This document shows positions 1-12,000 of a stretch of DNA of 64,000 nucleotides, one piece after another. How positions within the stretch are numbered: the first letter of the stretch is position 1; the number at the start of each line of letters is the position of its first letter. Under the pieces are notes generated by a model. The model was not told the origin of the DNA. It worked only from the letters and a program-made list of their open reading frames with translations, and did not search any database. The position numbers and the translations under genes were made by a program. The stretch is from Chaetorhynchus papuensis. Lineage: Eukaryota; Chordata; Aves; Passeriformes; Rhipiduridae. Location: assembly GCA_013396525.1 (NCBI GenBank), contig VWYX01000281.1, positions 744,001-808,000 on the forward strand, in the 5' to 3' direction.

Positions 1-3000
1 AGGAGAGGAGAGGAGAGGAGAGGAGAGGAGAGGAGAGGAGAGGGAGAGGAGAGGAGAGGAGAGGAGAGGAGAGGAGAGGAGAGGAGAGGAGAGGAGAGGG
101 AGAGGAGAGGAGAGGAGAGGAGAGGAGAGGAGAGGAGAGGAGAGGAGAGGAGAGGGAGAGGAGAGGAGAGGAGAGGAGAGGAGAGGAGAGGAGAGGAGAG
201 GAGAGGAGAGGGAGAGGAGAGGAGAGGAGAGGAGAGGAGAGGAGAGGAGAGGAGAGGAGAGGAGAGGGAGAGGAGAGGAGAGGAGAGGAGAGGAGAGGAG
301 AGGAGAGGAGAGGAGAGGAGAGGGAGAGGAGAGGAGAGGAGAGGAGAGGAGAGGAGAGGAGAGGAGAGGAGAGGAGAGGGAGAGGAGAGGAGAGGAGAGG
401 AGAGGAGAGGAGAGGAGAGGAGAGGAGAGGAGAGGGAGAGGAGAGGAGAGGAGAGGAGAGGAGAGGAGAGGAGAGGAGAGGAGAGGAGAGGGAGAGGAGA
501 GGAGAGGAGAGGAGAGGAGAGGAGAGGAGAGGAGAGGAGAGGAGAGGGAGAGGAGAGGAGAGGAGAGGAGAGGAGAGGAGAGGAGAGGAGAGGAGAGGAG
601 AGGGAGAGGAGAGGAGAGGAGAGGAGAGGAGAGGAGAGGAGAGGAGAGGAGAGGAGAGGGAGAGGAGAGGAGAGGAGAGGAGAGGAGAGGAGAGGAGAGG
701 AGAGGAGAGGAGAGGGAGAGGAGAGGAGAGGAGAGGAGAGGAGAGGAGAGGAGAGGAGAGGAGAGGAGAGGGAGAGGAGAGGAGAGGAGAGGAGAGGAGA
801 GGAGAGGAGAGGAGAGGAGAGGAGAGGGAGAGGAGAGGAGAGGAGAGGAGAGGAGAGGAGAGGAGAGGAGAGGAGAGGAGAGGGAGAGGAGAGGAGAGGA
901 GAGGAGAGGAGAGGAGAGGAGAGGAGAGGAGAGGAGAGGGAGAGGAGAGGAGAGGAGAGGAGAGGAGAGGAGAGGAGAGGAGAGGAGAGGAGAGGGAGAG
1001 GAGAGGAGAGGAGAGGAGAGGAGAGGAGAGGAGAGGAGAGGAGAGGAGAGGGAGAGGAGAGGAGAGGAGAGGAGAGGAGAGGAGAGGAGAGGAGAGGAGA
1101 GGAGAGGGAGAGGAGAGGAGAGGAGAGGAGAGGAGAGGAGAGGAGAGGAGAGGAGAGGAGAGGGAGAGGAGAGGAGAGGAGAGGAGAGGAGAGGAGAGGA
1201 GAGGAGAGGAGAGGAGAGGGAGAGGAGAGGAGAGGAGAGGAGAGGAGAGGAGAGGAGAGGAGAGGAGAGGAGAGGGAGAGGAGAGGAGAGGAGAGGAGAG
1301 GAGAGGAGAGGAGAGGAGAGGAGAGGAGAGGGAGAGGAGAGGAGAGGAGAGGAGAGGAGAGGAGAGGAGAGGAGAGGAGAGGAGAGGGAGAGGAGAGGAG
1401 AGGAGAGGAGAGGAGAGGAGAGGAGAGGAGAGGAGAGGAGAGGGAGAGGAGAGGAGAGGAGAGGAGAGGAGAGGAGAGGAGAGGAGAGGAGAGGAGAGGG
1501 AGAGGAGAGGAGAGGAGAGGAGAGGAGAGGAGAGGAGAGGAGAGGAGAGGAGAGGGAGAGGAGAGGAGAGGAGAGGAGAGGAGAGGAGAGGAGAGGAGAG
1601 GAGAGGAGAGGGAGAGGAGAGGAGAGGAGAGGAGAGGAGAGGAGAGGAGAGGAGAGGAGAGGAGAGGGAGAGGAGAGGAGAGGAGAGGAGAGGAGAGGAG
1701 AGGAGAGGAGAGGAGAGGAGAGGGAGAGGAGAGGAGAGGAGAGGAGAGGAGAGGAGAGGAGAGGAGAGGAGAGGAGAGGGAGAGGAGAGGAGAGGAGAGG
1801 AGAGGAGAGGAGAGGAGAGGAGAGGAGAGGAGAGGGAGAGGAGAGGAGAGGAGAGGAGAGGAGAGGAGAGGAGAGGAGAGGAGAGGAGAGGGAGAGGAGA
1901 GGAGAGGAGAGGAGAGGAGAGGAGAGGAGAGGAGAGGAGAGGAGAGGGAGAGGAGAGGAGAGGAGAGGAGAGGAGAGGAGAGGAGAGGAGAGGAGAGGAG
2001 AGGGAGAGGAGAGGAGAGGAGAGGAGAGGAGAGGAGAGGAGAGGAGAGGAGAGGAGAGGGAGAGGAGAGGAGAGGAGAGGAGAGGAGAGGAGAGGAGAGG
2101 AGAGGAGAGGAGAGGGAGAGGAGAGGAGAGGAGAGGAGAGGAGAGGAGAGGAGAGGAGAGGAGAGGAGAGGGAGAGGAGAGGAGAGGAGAGGAGAGGAGA
2201 GGAGAGGAGAGGAGAGGAGAGGAGAGGGAGAGGAGAGGAGAGGAGAGGAGAGGAGAGGAGAGGAGAGGAGAGGAGAGGAGAGGGAGAGGAGAGGAGAGGA
2301 GAGGAGAGGAGAGGAGAGGAGAGGAGAGGAGAGGAGAGGGAGAGGAGAGGAGAGGAGAGGAGAGGAGAGGAGAGGAGAGGAGAGGAGAGGAGAGGGAGAG
2401 GAGAGGAGAGGAGAGGAGAGGAGAGGAGAGGAGAGGAGAGGAGAGGAGAGGGAGAGGAGAGGAGAGGAGAGGAGAGGAGAGGAGAGGAGAGGAGAGGAGA
2501 GGAGAGGGAGAGGAGAGGAGAGGAGAGGAGAGGAGAGGAGAGGAGAGGAGAGGAGAGGAGAGGGAGAGGAGAGGAGAGGAGAGGAGAGGAGAGGAGAGGA
2601 GAGGAGAGGAGAGGAGAGGGAGAGGAGAGGAGAGGAGAGGAGAGGAGAGGAGAGGAGAGGAGAGGAGAGGAGAGGGAGAGGAGAGGAGAGGAGAGGAGAG
2701 GAGAGGAGAGGAGAGGAGAGGAGAGGAGAGGGAGAGGAGAGGAGAGGAGAGGAGAGGAGAGGAGAGGAGAGGAGAGGAGAGGAGAGGGAGAGGAGAGGAG
2801 AGGAGAGGAGAGGAGAGGAGAGGAGAGGAGAGGAGAGGAGAGGGAGAGGAGAGGAGAGGAGAGGAGAGGAGAGGAGAGGAGAGGAGAGGAGAGGAGAGGG
2901 AGAGGAGAGGAGAGGAGAGGAGAGGAGAGGAGAGGAGAGGAGAGGAGAGGAGAGGGAGAGGAGAGGAGAGGAGAGGAGAGGAGAGGAGAGGAGAGGAGAG

Positions 3001-6000
3001 GAGAGGAGAGGGAGAGGAGAGGAGAGGAGAGGAGAGGAGAGGAGAGGAGAGGAGAGGAGAGGAGAGGGAGAGGAGAGGAGAGGAGAGGAGAGGAGAGGAG
3101 AGGAGAGGAGAGGAGAGGAGAGGGAGAGGAGAGGAGAGGAGAGGAGAGGAGAGGAGAGGAGAGGAGAGGAGAGGAGAGGGAGAGGAGAGGAGAGGAGAGG
3201 AGAGGAGAGGAGAGGAGAGGAGAGGAGAGGAGAGGGAGAGGAGAGGAGAGGAGAGGAGAGGAGAGGAGAGGAGAGGAGAGGAGAGGAGAGGGAGAGGAGA
3301 GGAGAGGAGAGGAGAGGAGAGGAGAGGAGAGGAGAGGAGAGGAGAGGGAGAGGAGAGGAGAGGAGAGGAGAGGAGAGGAGAGGAGAGGAGAGGAGAGGAG
3401 AGGGAGAGGAGAGGAGAGGAGAGGAGAGGAGAGGAGAGGAGAGGAGAGGAGAGGAGAGGGAGAGGAGAGGAGAGGAGAGGAGAGGAGAGGAGAGGAGAGG
3501 AGAGGAGAGGAGAGGGAGAGGAGAGGAGAGGAGAGGAGAGGAGAGGAGAGGAGAGGAGAGGAGAGGAGAGGGAGAGGAGAGGAGAGGAGAGGAGAGGAGA
3601 GGAGAGGAGAGGAGAGGAGAGGAGAGGGAGAGGAGAGGAGAGGAGAGGAGAGGAGAGGAGAGGAGAGGAGAGGAGAGGAGAGGGAGAGGAGAGGAGAGGA
3701 GAGGAGAGGAGAGGAGAGGAGAGGAGAGGAGAGGAGAGGGAGAGGAGAGGAGAGGAGAGGAGAGGAGAGGAGAGGAGAGGAGAGGAGAGGAGAGGGAGAG
3801 GAGAGGAGAGGAGAGGAGAGGAGAGGAGAGGAGAGGAGAGGAGAGGAGAGGGAGAGGAGAGGAGAGGAGAGGAGAGGAGAGGAGAGGAGAGGAGAGGAGA
3901 GGAGAGGGAGAGGAGAGGAGAGGAGAGGAGAGGAGAGGAGAGGAGAGGAGAGGAGAGGAGAGGGAGAGGAGAGGAGAGGAGAGGAGAGGAGAGGAGAGGA
4001 GAGGAGAGGAGAGGAGAGGGAGAGGAGAGGAGAGGAGAGGAGAGGAGAGGAGAGGAGAGGAGAGGAGAGGAGAGGGAGAGGAGAGGAGAGGAGAGGAGAG
4101 GAGAGGAGAGGAGAGGAGAGGAGAGGAGAGGGAGAGGAGAGGAGAGGAGAGGAGAGGAGAGGAGAGGAGAGGAGAGGAGAGGAGAGGGAGAGGAGAGGAG
4201 AGGAGAGGAGAGGAGAGGAGAGGAGAGGAGAGGAGAGGAGAGGGAGAGGAGAGGAGAGGAGAGGAGAGGAGAGGAGAGGAGAGGAGAGGAGAGGAGAGGG
4301 AGAGGAGAGGAGAGGAGAGGAGAGGAGAGGAGAGGAGAGGAGAGGAGAGGAGAGGGAGAGGAGAGGAGAGGAGAGGAGAGGAGAGGAGAGGAGAGGAGAG
4401 GAGAGGAGAGGGAGAGGAGAGGAGAGGAGAGGAGAGGAGAGGAGAGGAGAGGAGAGGAGAGGAGAGGGAGAGGAGAGGAGAGGAGAGGAGAGGAGAGGAG
4501 AGGAGAGGAGAGGAGAGGAGAGGGAGAGGAGAGGAGAGGAGAGGAGAGGAGAGGAGAGGAGAGGAGAGGAGAGGAGAGGGAGAGGAGAGGAGAGGAGAGG
4601 AGAGGAGAGGAGAGGAGAGGAGAGGAGAGGAGAGGGAGAGGAGAGGAGAGGAGAGGAGAGGAGAGGAGAGGAGAGGAGAGGAGAGGAGAGGGAGAGGAGA
4701 GGAGAGGAGAGGAGAGGAGAGGAGAGGAGAGGAGAGGAGAGGAGAGGGAGAGGAGAGGAGAGGAGAGGAGAGGAGAGGAGAGGAGAGGAGAGGAGAGGAG
4801 AGGGAGAGGAGAGGAGAGGAGAGGAGAGGAGAGGAGAGGAGAGGAGAGGAGAGGAGAGGGAGAGGAGAGGAGAGGAGAGGAGAGGAGAGGAGAGGAGAGG
4901 AGAGGAGAGGAGAGGGAGAGGAGAGGAGAGGAGAGGAGAGGAGAGGAGAGGAGAGGAGAGGAGAGGAGAGGGAGAGGAGAGGAGAGGAGAGGAGAGGAGA
5001 GGAGAGGAGAGGAGAGGAGAGGAGAGGGAGAGGAGAGGAGAGGAGAGGAGAGGAGAGGAGAGGAGAGGAGAGGAGAGGAGAGGGAGAGGAGAGGAGAGGA
5101 GAGGAGAGGAGAGGAGAGGAGAGGAGAGGAGAGGAGAGGGAGAGGAGAGGAGAGGAGAGGAGAGGAGAGGAGAGGAGAGGAGAGGAGAGGAGAGGGAGAG
5201 GAGAGGAGAGGAGAGGAGAGGAGAGGAGAGGAGAGGAGAGGAGAGGAGAGGGAGAGGAGAGGAGAGGAGAGGAGAGGAGAGGAGAGGAGAGGAGAGGAGA
5301 GGAGAGGGAGAGGAGAGGAGAGGAGAGGAGAGGAGAGGAGAGGAGAGGAGAGGAGAGGAGAGGGAGAGGAGAGGAGAGGAGAGGAGAGGAGAGGAGAGGA
5401 GAGGAGAGGAGAGGAGAGGGAGAGGAGAGGAGAGGAGAGGAGAGGAGAGGAGAGGAGAGGAGAGGAGAGGAGAGGGAGAGGAGAGGAGAGGAGAGGAGAG
5501 GAGAGGAGAGGAGAGGAGAGGAGAGGAGAGGGAGAGGAGAGGAGAGGAGAGGAGAGGAGAGGAGAGGAGAGGAGAGGAGAGGAGAGGGAGAGGAGAGGAG
5601 AGGAGAGGAGAGGAGAGGAGAGGAGAGGAGAGGAGAGGAGAGGGAGAGGAGAGGAGAGGAGAGGAGAGGAGAGGAGAGGAGAGGAGAGGAGAGGAGAGGG
5701 AGAGGAGAGGAGAGGAGAGGAGAGGAGAGGAGAGGAGAGGAGAGGAGAGGAGAGGGAGAGGAGAGGAGAGGAGAGGAGAGGAGAGGAGAGGAGAGGAGAG
5801 GAGAGGAGAGGGAGAGGAGAGGAGAGGAGAGGAGAGGAGAGGAGAGGAGAGGAGAGGAGAGGAGAGGGAGAGGAGAGGAGAGGAGAGGAGAGGAGAGGAG
5901 AGGAGAGGAGAGGAGAGGAGAGGGAGAGGAGAGGAGAGGAGAGGAGAGGAGAGGAGAGGAGAGGAGAGGAGAGGAGAGGGAGAGGAGAGGAGAGGAGAGG

Positions 6001-9000
6001 AGAGGAGAGGAGAGGAGAGGAGAGGAGAGGAGAGGGAGAGGAGAGGAGAGGAGAGGAGAGGAGAGGAGAGGAGAGGAGAGGAGAGGAGAGGGAGAGGAGA
6101 GGAGAGGAGAGGAGAGGAGAGGAGAGGAGAGGAGAGGAGAGGAGAGGGAGAGGAGAGGAGAGGAGAGGAGAGGAGAGGAGAGGAGAGGAGAGGAGAGGAG
6201 AGGGAGAGGAGAGGAGAGGAGAGGAGAGGAGAGGAGAGGAGAGGAGAGGAGAGGAGAGGGAGAGGAGAGGAGAGGAGAGGAGAGGAGAGGAGAGGAGAGG
6301 AGAGGAGAGGAGAGGGAGAGGAGAGGAGAGGAGAGGAGAGGAGAGGAGAGGAGAGGAGAGGAGAGGAGAGGGAGAGGAGAGGAGAGGAGAGGAGAGGAGA
6401 GGAGAGGAGAGGAGAGGAGAGGAGAGGGAGAGGAGAGGAGAGGAGAGGAGAGGAGAGGAGAGGAGAGGAGAGGAGAGGAGAGGGAGAGGAGAGGAGAGGA
6501 GAGGAGAGGAGAGGAGAGGAGAGGAGAGGAGAGGAGAGGGAGAGGAGAGGAGAGGAGAGGAGAGGAGAGGAGAGGAGAGGAGAGGAGAGGAGAGGGAGAG
6601 GAGAGGAGAGGAGAGGAGAGGAGAGGAGAGGAGAGGAGAGGAGAGGAGAGGGAGAGGAGAGGAGAGGAGAGGAGAGGAGAGGAGAGGAGAGGAGAGGAGA
6701 GGAGAGGGAGAGGAGAGGAGAGGAGAGGAGAGGAGAGGAGAGGAGAGGAGAGGAGAGGAGAGGGAGAGGAGAGGAGAGGAGAGGAGAGGAGAGGAGAGGA
6801 GAGGAGAGGAGAGGAGAGGGAGAGGAGAGGAGAGGAGAGGAGAGGAGAGGAGAGGAGAGGAGAGGAGAGGAGAGGGAGAGGAGAGGAGAGGAGAGGAGAG
6901 GAGAGGAGAGGAGAGGAGAGGAGAGGAGAGGGAGAGGAGAGGAGAGGAGAGGAGAGGAGAGGAGAGGAGAGGAGAGGAGAGGAGAGGGAGAGGAGAGGAG
7001 AGGAGAGGAGAGGAGAGGAGAGGAGAGGAGAGGAGAGGAGAGGGAGAGGAGAGGAGAGGAGAGGAGAGGAGAGGAGAGGAGAGGAGAGGAGAGGAGAGGG
7101 AGAGGAGAGGAGAGGAGAGGAGAGGAGAGGAGAGGAGAGGAGAGGAGAGGAGAGGGAGAGGAGAGGAGAGGAGAGGAGAGGAGAGGAGAGGAGAGGAGAG
7201 GAGAGGAGAGGGAGAGGAGAGGAGAGGAGAGGAGAGGAGAGGAGAGGAGAGGAGAGGAGAGGAGAGGGAGAGGAGAGGAGAGGAGAGGAGAGGAGAGGAG
7301 AGGAGAGGAGAGGAGAGGAGAGGGAGAGGAGAGGAGAGGAGAGGAGAGGAGAGGAGAGGAGAGGAGAGGAGAGGAGAGGGAGAGGAGAGGAGAGGAGAGG
7401 AGAGGAGAGGAGAGGAGAGGAGAGGAGAGGAGAGGGAGAGGAGAGGAGAGGAGAGGAGAGGAGAGGAGAGGAGAGGAGAGGAGAGGAGAGGGAGAGGAGA
7501 GGAGAGGAGAGGAGAGGAGAGGAGAGGAGAGGAGAGGAGAGGAGAGGGAGAGGAGAGGAGAGGAGAGGAGAGGAGAGGAGAGGAGAGGAGAGGAGAGGAG
7601 AGGGAGAGGAGAGGAGAGGAGAGGAGAGGAGAGGAGAGGAGAGGAGAGGAGAGGAGAGGGAGAGGAGAGGAGAGGAGAGGAGAGGAGAGGAGAGGAGAGG
7701 AGAGGAGAGGAGAGGGAGAGGAGAGGAGAGGAGAGGAGAGGAGAGGAGAGGAGAGGAGAGGAGAGGAGAGGGAGAGGAGAGGAGAGGAGAGGAGAGGAGA
7801 GGAGAGGAGAGGAGAGGAGAGGAGAGGGAGAGGAGAGGAGAGGAGAGGAGAGGAGAGGAGAGGAGAGGAGAGGAGAGGAGAGGGAGAGGAGAGGAGAGGA
7901 GAGGAGAGGAGAGGAGAGGAGAGGAGAGGAGAGGAGAGGGAGAGGAGAGGAGAGGAGAGGAGAGGAGAGGAGAGGAGAGGAGAGGAGAGGAGAGGGAGAG
8001 GAGAGGAGAGGAGAGGAGAGGAGAGGAGAGGAGAGGAGAGGAGAGGAGAGGGAGAGGAGAGGAGAGGAGAGGAGAGGAGAGGAGAGGAGAGGAGAGGAGA
8101 GGAGAGGGAGAGGAGAGGAGAGGAGAGGAGAGGAGAGGAGAGGAGAGGAGAGGAGAGGAGAGGGAGAGGAGAGGAGAGGAGAGGAGAGGAGAGGAGAGGA
8201 GAGGAGAGGAGAGGAGAGGGAGAGGAGAGGAGAGGAGAGGAGAGGAGAGGAGAGGAGAGGAGAGGAGAGGAGAGGGAGAGGAGAGGAGAGGAGAGGAGAG
8301 GAGAGGAGAGGAGAGGAGAGGAGAGGAGAGGGAGAGGAGAGGAGAGGAGAGGAGAGGAGAGGAGAGGAGAGGAGAGGAGAGGAGAGGGAGAGGAGAGGAG
8401 AGGAGAGGAGAGGAGAGGAGAGGAGAGGAGAGGAGAGGAGAGGGAGAGGAGAGGAGAGGAGAGGAGAGGAGAGGAGAGGAGAGGAGAGGAGAGGAGAGGG
8501 AGAGGAGAGGAGAGGAGAGGAGAGGAGAGGAGAGGAGAGGAGAGGAGAGGAGAGGGAGAGGAGAGGAGAGGAGAGGAGAGGAGAGGAGAGGAGAGGAGAG
8601 GAGAGGAGAGGGAGAGGAGAGGAGAGGAGAGGAGAGGAGAGGAGAGGAGAGGAGAGGAGAGGAGAGGGAGAGGAGAGGAGAGGAGAGGAGAGGAGAGGAG
8701 AGGAGAGGAGAGGAGAGGAGAGGGAGAGGAGAGGAGAGGAGAGGAGAGGAGAGGAGAGGAGAGGAGAGGAGAGGAGAGGGAGAGGAGAGGAGAGGAGAGG
8801 AGAGGAGAGGAGAGGAGAGGAGAGGAGAGGAGAGGGAGAGGAGAGGAGAGGAGAGGAGAGGAGAGGAGAGGAGAGGAGAGGAGAGGAGAGGGAGAGGAGA
8901 GGAGAGGAGAGGAGAGGAGAGGAGAGGAGAGGAGAGGAGAGGAGAGGGAGAGGAGAGGAGAGGAGAGGAGAGGAGAGGAGAGGAGAGGAGAGGAGAGGAG

Positions 9001-12000
9001 AGGGAGAGGAGAGGAGAGGAGAGGAGAGGAGAGGAGAGGAGAGGAGAGGAGAGGAGAGGGAGAGGAGAGGAGAGGAGAGGAGAGGAGAGGAGAGGAGAGG
9101 AGAGGAGAGGAGAGGGAGAGGAGAGGAGAGGAGAGGAGAGGAGAGGAGAGGAGAGGAGAGGAGAGGAGAGGGAGAGGAGAGGAGAGGAGAGGAGAGGAGA
9201 GGAGAGGAGAGGAGAGGAGAGGAGAGGGAGAGGAGAGGAGAGGAGAGGAGAGGAGAGGAGAGGAGAGGAGAGGAGAGGAGAGGGAGAGGAGAGGAGAGGA
9301 GAGGAGAGGAGAGGAGAGGAGAGGAGAGGAGAGGAGAGGGAGAGGAGAGGAGAGGAGAGGAGAGGAGAGGAGAGGAGAGGAGAGGAGAGGAGAGGGAGAG
9401 GAGAGGAGAGGAGAGGAGAGGAGAGGAGAGGAGAGGAGAGGAGAGGAGAGGGAGAGGAGAGGAGAGGAGAGGAGAGGAGAGGAGAGGAGAGGAGAGGAGA
9501 GGAGAGGGAGAGGAGAGGAGAGGAGAGGAGAGGAGAGGAGAGGAGAGGAGAGGAGAGGAGAGGGAGAGGAGAGGAGAGGAGAGGAGAGGAGAGGAGAGGA
9601 GAGGAGAGGAGAGGAGAGGGAGAGGAGAGGAGAGGAGAGGAGAGGAGAGGAGAGGAGAGGAGAGGAGAGGAGAGGGAGAGGAGAGGAGAGGAGAGGAGAG
9701 GAGAGGAGAGGAGAGGAGAGGAGAGGAGAGGGAGAGGAGAGGAGAGGAGAGGAGAGGAGAGGAGAGGAGAGGAGAGGAGAGGAGAGGGAGAGGAGAGGAG
9801 AGGAGAGGAGAGGAGAGGAGAGGAGAGGAGAGGAGAGGAGAGGGAGAGGAGAGGAGAGGAGAGGAGAGGAGAGGAGAGGAGAGGAGAGGAGAGGAGAGGG
9901 AGAGGAGAGGAGAGGAGAGGAGAGGAGAGGAGAGGAGAGGAGAGGAGAGGAGAGGGAGAGGAGAGGAGAGGAGAGGAGAGGAGAGGAGAGGAGAGGAGAG
10001 GAGAGGAGAGGGAGAGGAGAGGAGAGGAGAGGAGAGGAGAGGAGAGGAGAGGAGAGGAGAGGAGAGGGAGAGGAGAGGAGAGGAGAGGAGAGGAGAGGAG
10101 AGGAGAGGAGAGGAGAGGAGAGGGAGAGGAGAGGAGAGGAGAGGAGAGGAGAGGAGAGGAGAGGAGAGGAGAGGAGAGGGAGAGGAGAGGAGAGGAGAGG
10201 AGAGGAGAGGAGAGGAGAGGAGAGGAGAGGAGAGGGAGAGGAGAGGAGAGGAGAGGAGAGGAGAGGAGAGGAGAGGAGAGGAGAGGAGAGGGAGAGGAGA
10301 GGAGAGGAGAGGAGAGGAGAGGAGAGGAGAGGAGAGGAGAGGAGAGGGAGAGGAGAGGAGAGGAGAGGAGAGGAGAGGAGAGGAGAGGAGAGGAGAGGAG
10401 AGGGAGAGGAGAGGAGAGGAGAGGAGAGGAGAGGAGAGGAGAGGAGAGGAGAGGAGAGGGAGAGGAGAGGAGAGGAGAGGAGAGGAGAGGAGAGGAGAGG
10501 AGAGGAGAGGAGAGGGAGAGGAGAGGAGAGGAGAGGAGAGGAGAGGAGAGGAGAGGAGAGGAGAGGAGAGGGAGAGGAGAGGAGAGGAGAGGAGAGGAGA
10601 GGAGAGGAGAGGAGAGGAGAGGAGAGGGAGAGGAGAGGAGAGGAGAGGAGAGGAGAGGAGAGGAGAGGAGAGGAGAGGAGAGGGAGAGGAGAGGAGAGGA
10701 GAGGAGAGGAGAGGAGAGGAGAGGAGAGGAGAGGAGAGGGAGAGGAGAGGAGAGGAGAGGAGAGGAGAGGAGAGGAGAGGAGAGGAGAGGAGAGGGAGAG
10801 GAGAGGAGAGGAGAGGAGAGGAGAGGAGAGGAGAGGAGAGGAGAGGAGAGGGAGAGGAGAGGAGAGGAGAGGAGAGGAGAGGAGAGGAGAGGAGAGGAGA
10901 GGAGAGGGAGAGGAGAGGAGAGGAGAGGAGAGGAGAGGAGAGGAGAGGAGAGGAGAGGAGAGGGAGAGGAGAGGAGAGGAGAGGAGAGGAGAGGAGAGGA
11001 GAGGAGAGGAGAGGAGAGGGAGAGGAGAGGAGAGGAGAGGAGAGGAGAGGAGAGGAGAGGAGAGGAGAGGAGAGGGAGAGGAGAGGAGAGGAGAGGAGAG
11101 GAGAGGAGAGGAGAGGAGAGGAGAGGAGAGGGAGAGGAGAGGAGAGGAGAGGAGAGGAGAGGAGAGGAGAGGAGAGGAGAGGAGAGGGAGAGGAGAGGAG
11201 AGGAGAGGAGAGGAGAGGAGAGGAGAGGAGAGGAGAGGAGAGGGAGAGGAGAGGAGAGGAGAGGAGAGGAGAGGAGAGGAGAGGAGAGGAGAGGAGAGGG
11301 AGAGGAGAGGAGAGGAGAGGAGAGGAGAGGAGAGGAGAGGAGAGGAGAGGAGAGGGAGAGGAGAGGAGAGGAGAGGAGAGGAGAGGAGAGGAGAGGAGAG
11401 GAGAGGAGAGGGAGAGGAGAGGAGAGGAGAGGAGAGGAGAGGAGAGGAGAGGAGAGGAGAGGAGAGGGAGAGGAGAGGAGAGGAGAGGAGAGGAGAGGAG
11501 AGGAGAGGAGAGGAGAGGAGAGGGAGAGGAGAGGAGAGGAGAGGAGAGGAGAGGAGAGGAGAGGAGAGGAGAGGAGAGGGAGAGGAGAGGAGAGGAGAGG
11601 AGAGGAGAGGAGAGGAGAGGAGAGGAGAGGAGAGGGAGAGGAGAGGAGAGGAGAGGAGAGGAGAGGAGAGGAGAGGAGAGGAGAGGAGAGGGAGAGGAGA
11701 GGAGAGGAGAGGAGAGGAGAGGAGAGGAGAGGAGAGGAGAGGAGAGGGAGAGGAGAGGAGAGGAGAGGAGAGGAGAGGAGAGGAGAGGAGAGGAGAGGAG
11801 AGGGAGAGGAGAGGAGAGGAGAGGAGAGGAGAGGAGAGGAGAGGAGAGGAGAGGAGAGGGAGAGGAGAGGAGAGGAGAGGAGAGGAGAGGAGAGGAGAGG
11901 AGAGGAGAGGAGAGGGAGAGGAGAGGAGAGGAGAGGAGAGGAGAGGAGAGGAGAGGAGAGGAGAGGAGAGGGAGAGGAGAGGAGAGGAGAGGAGAGGAGA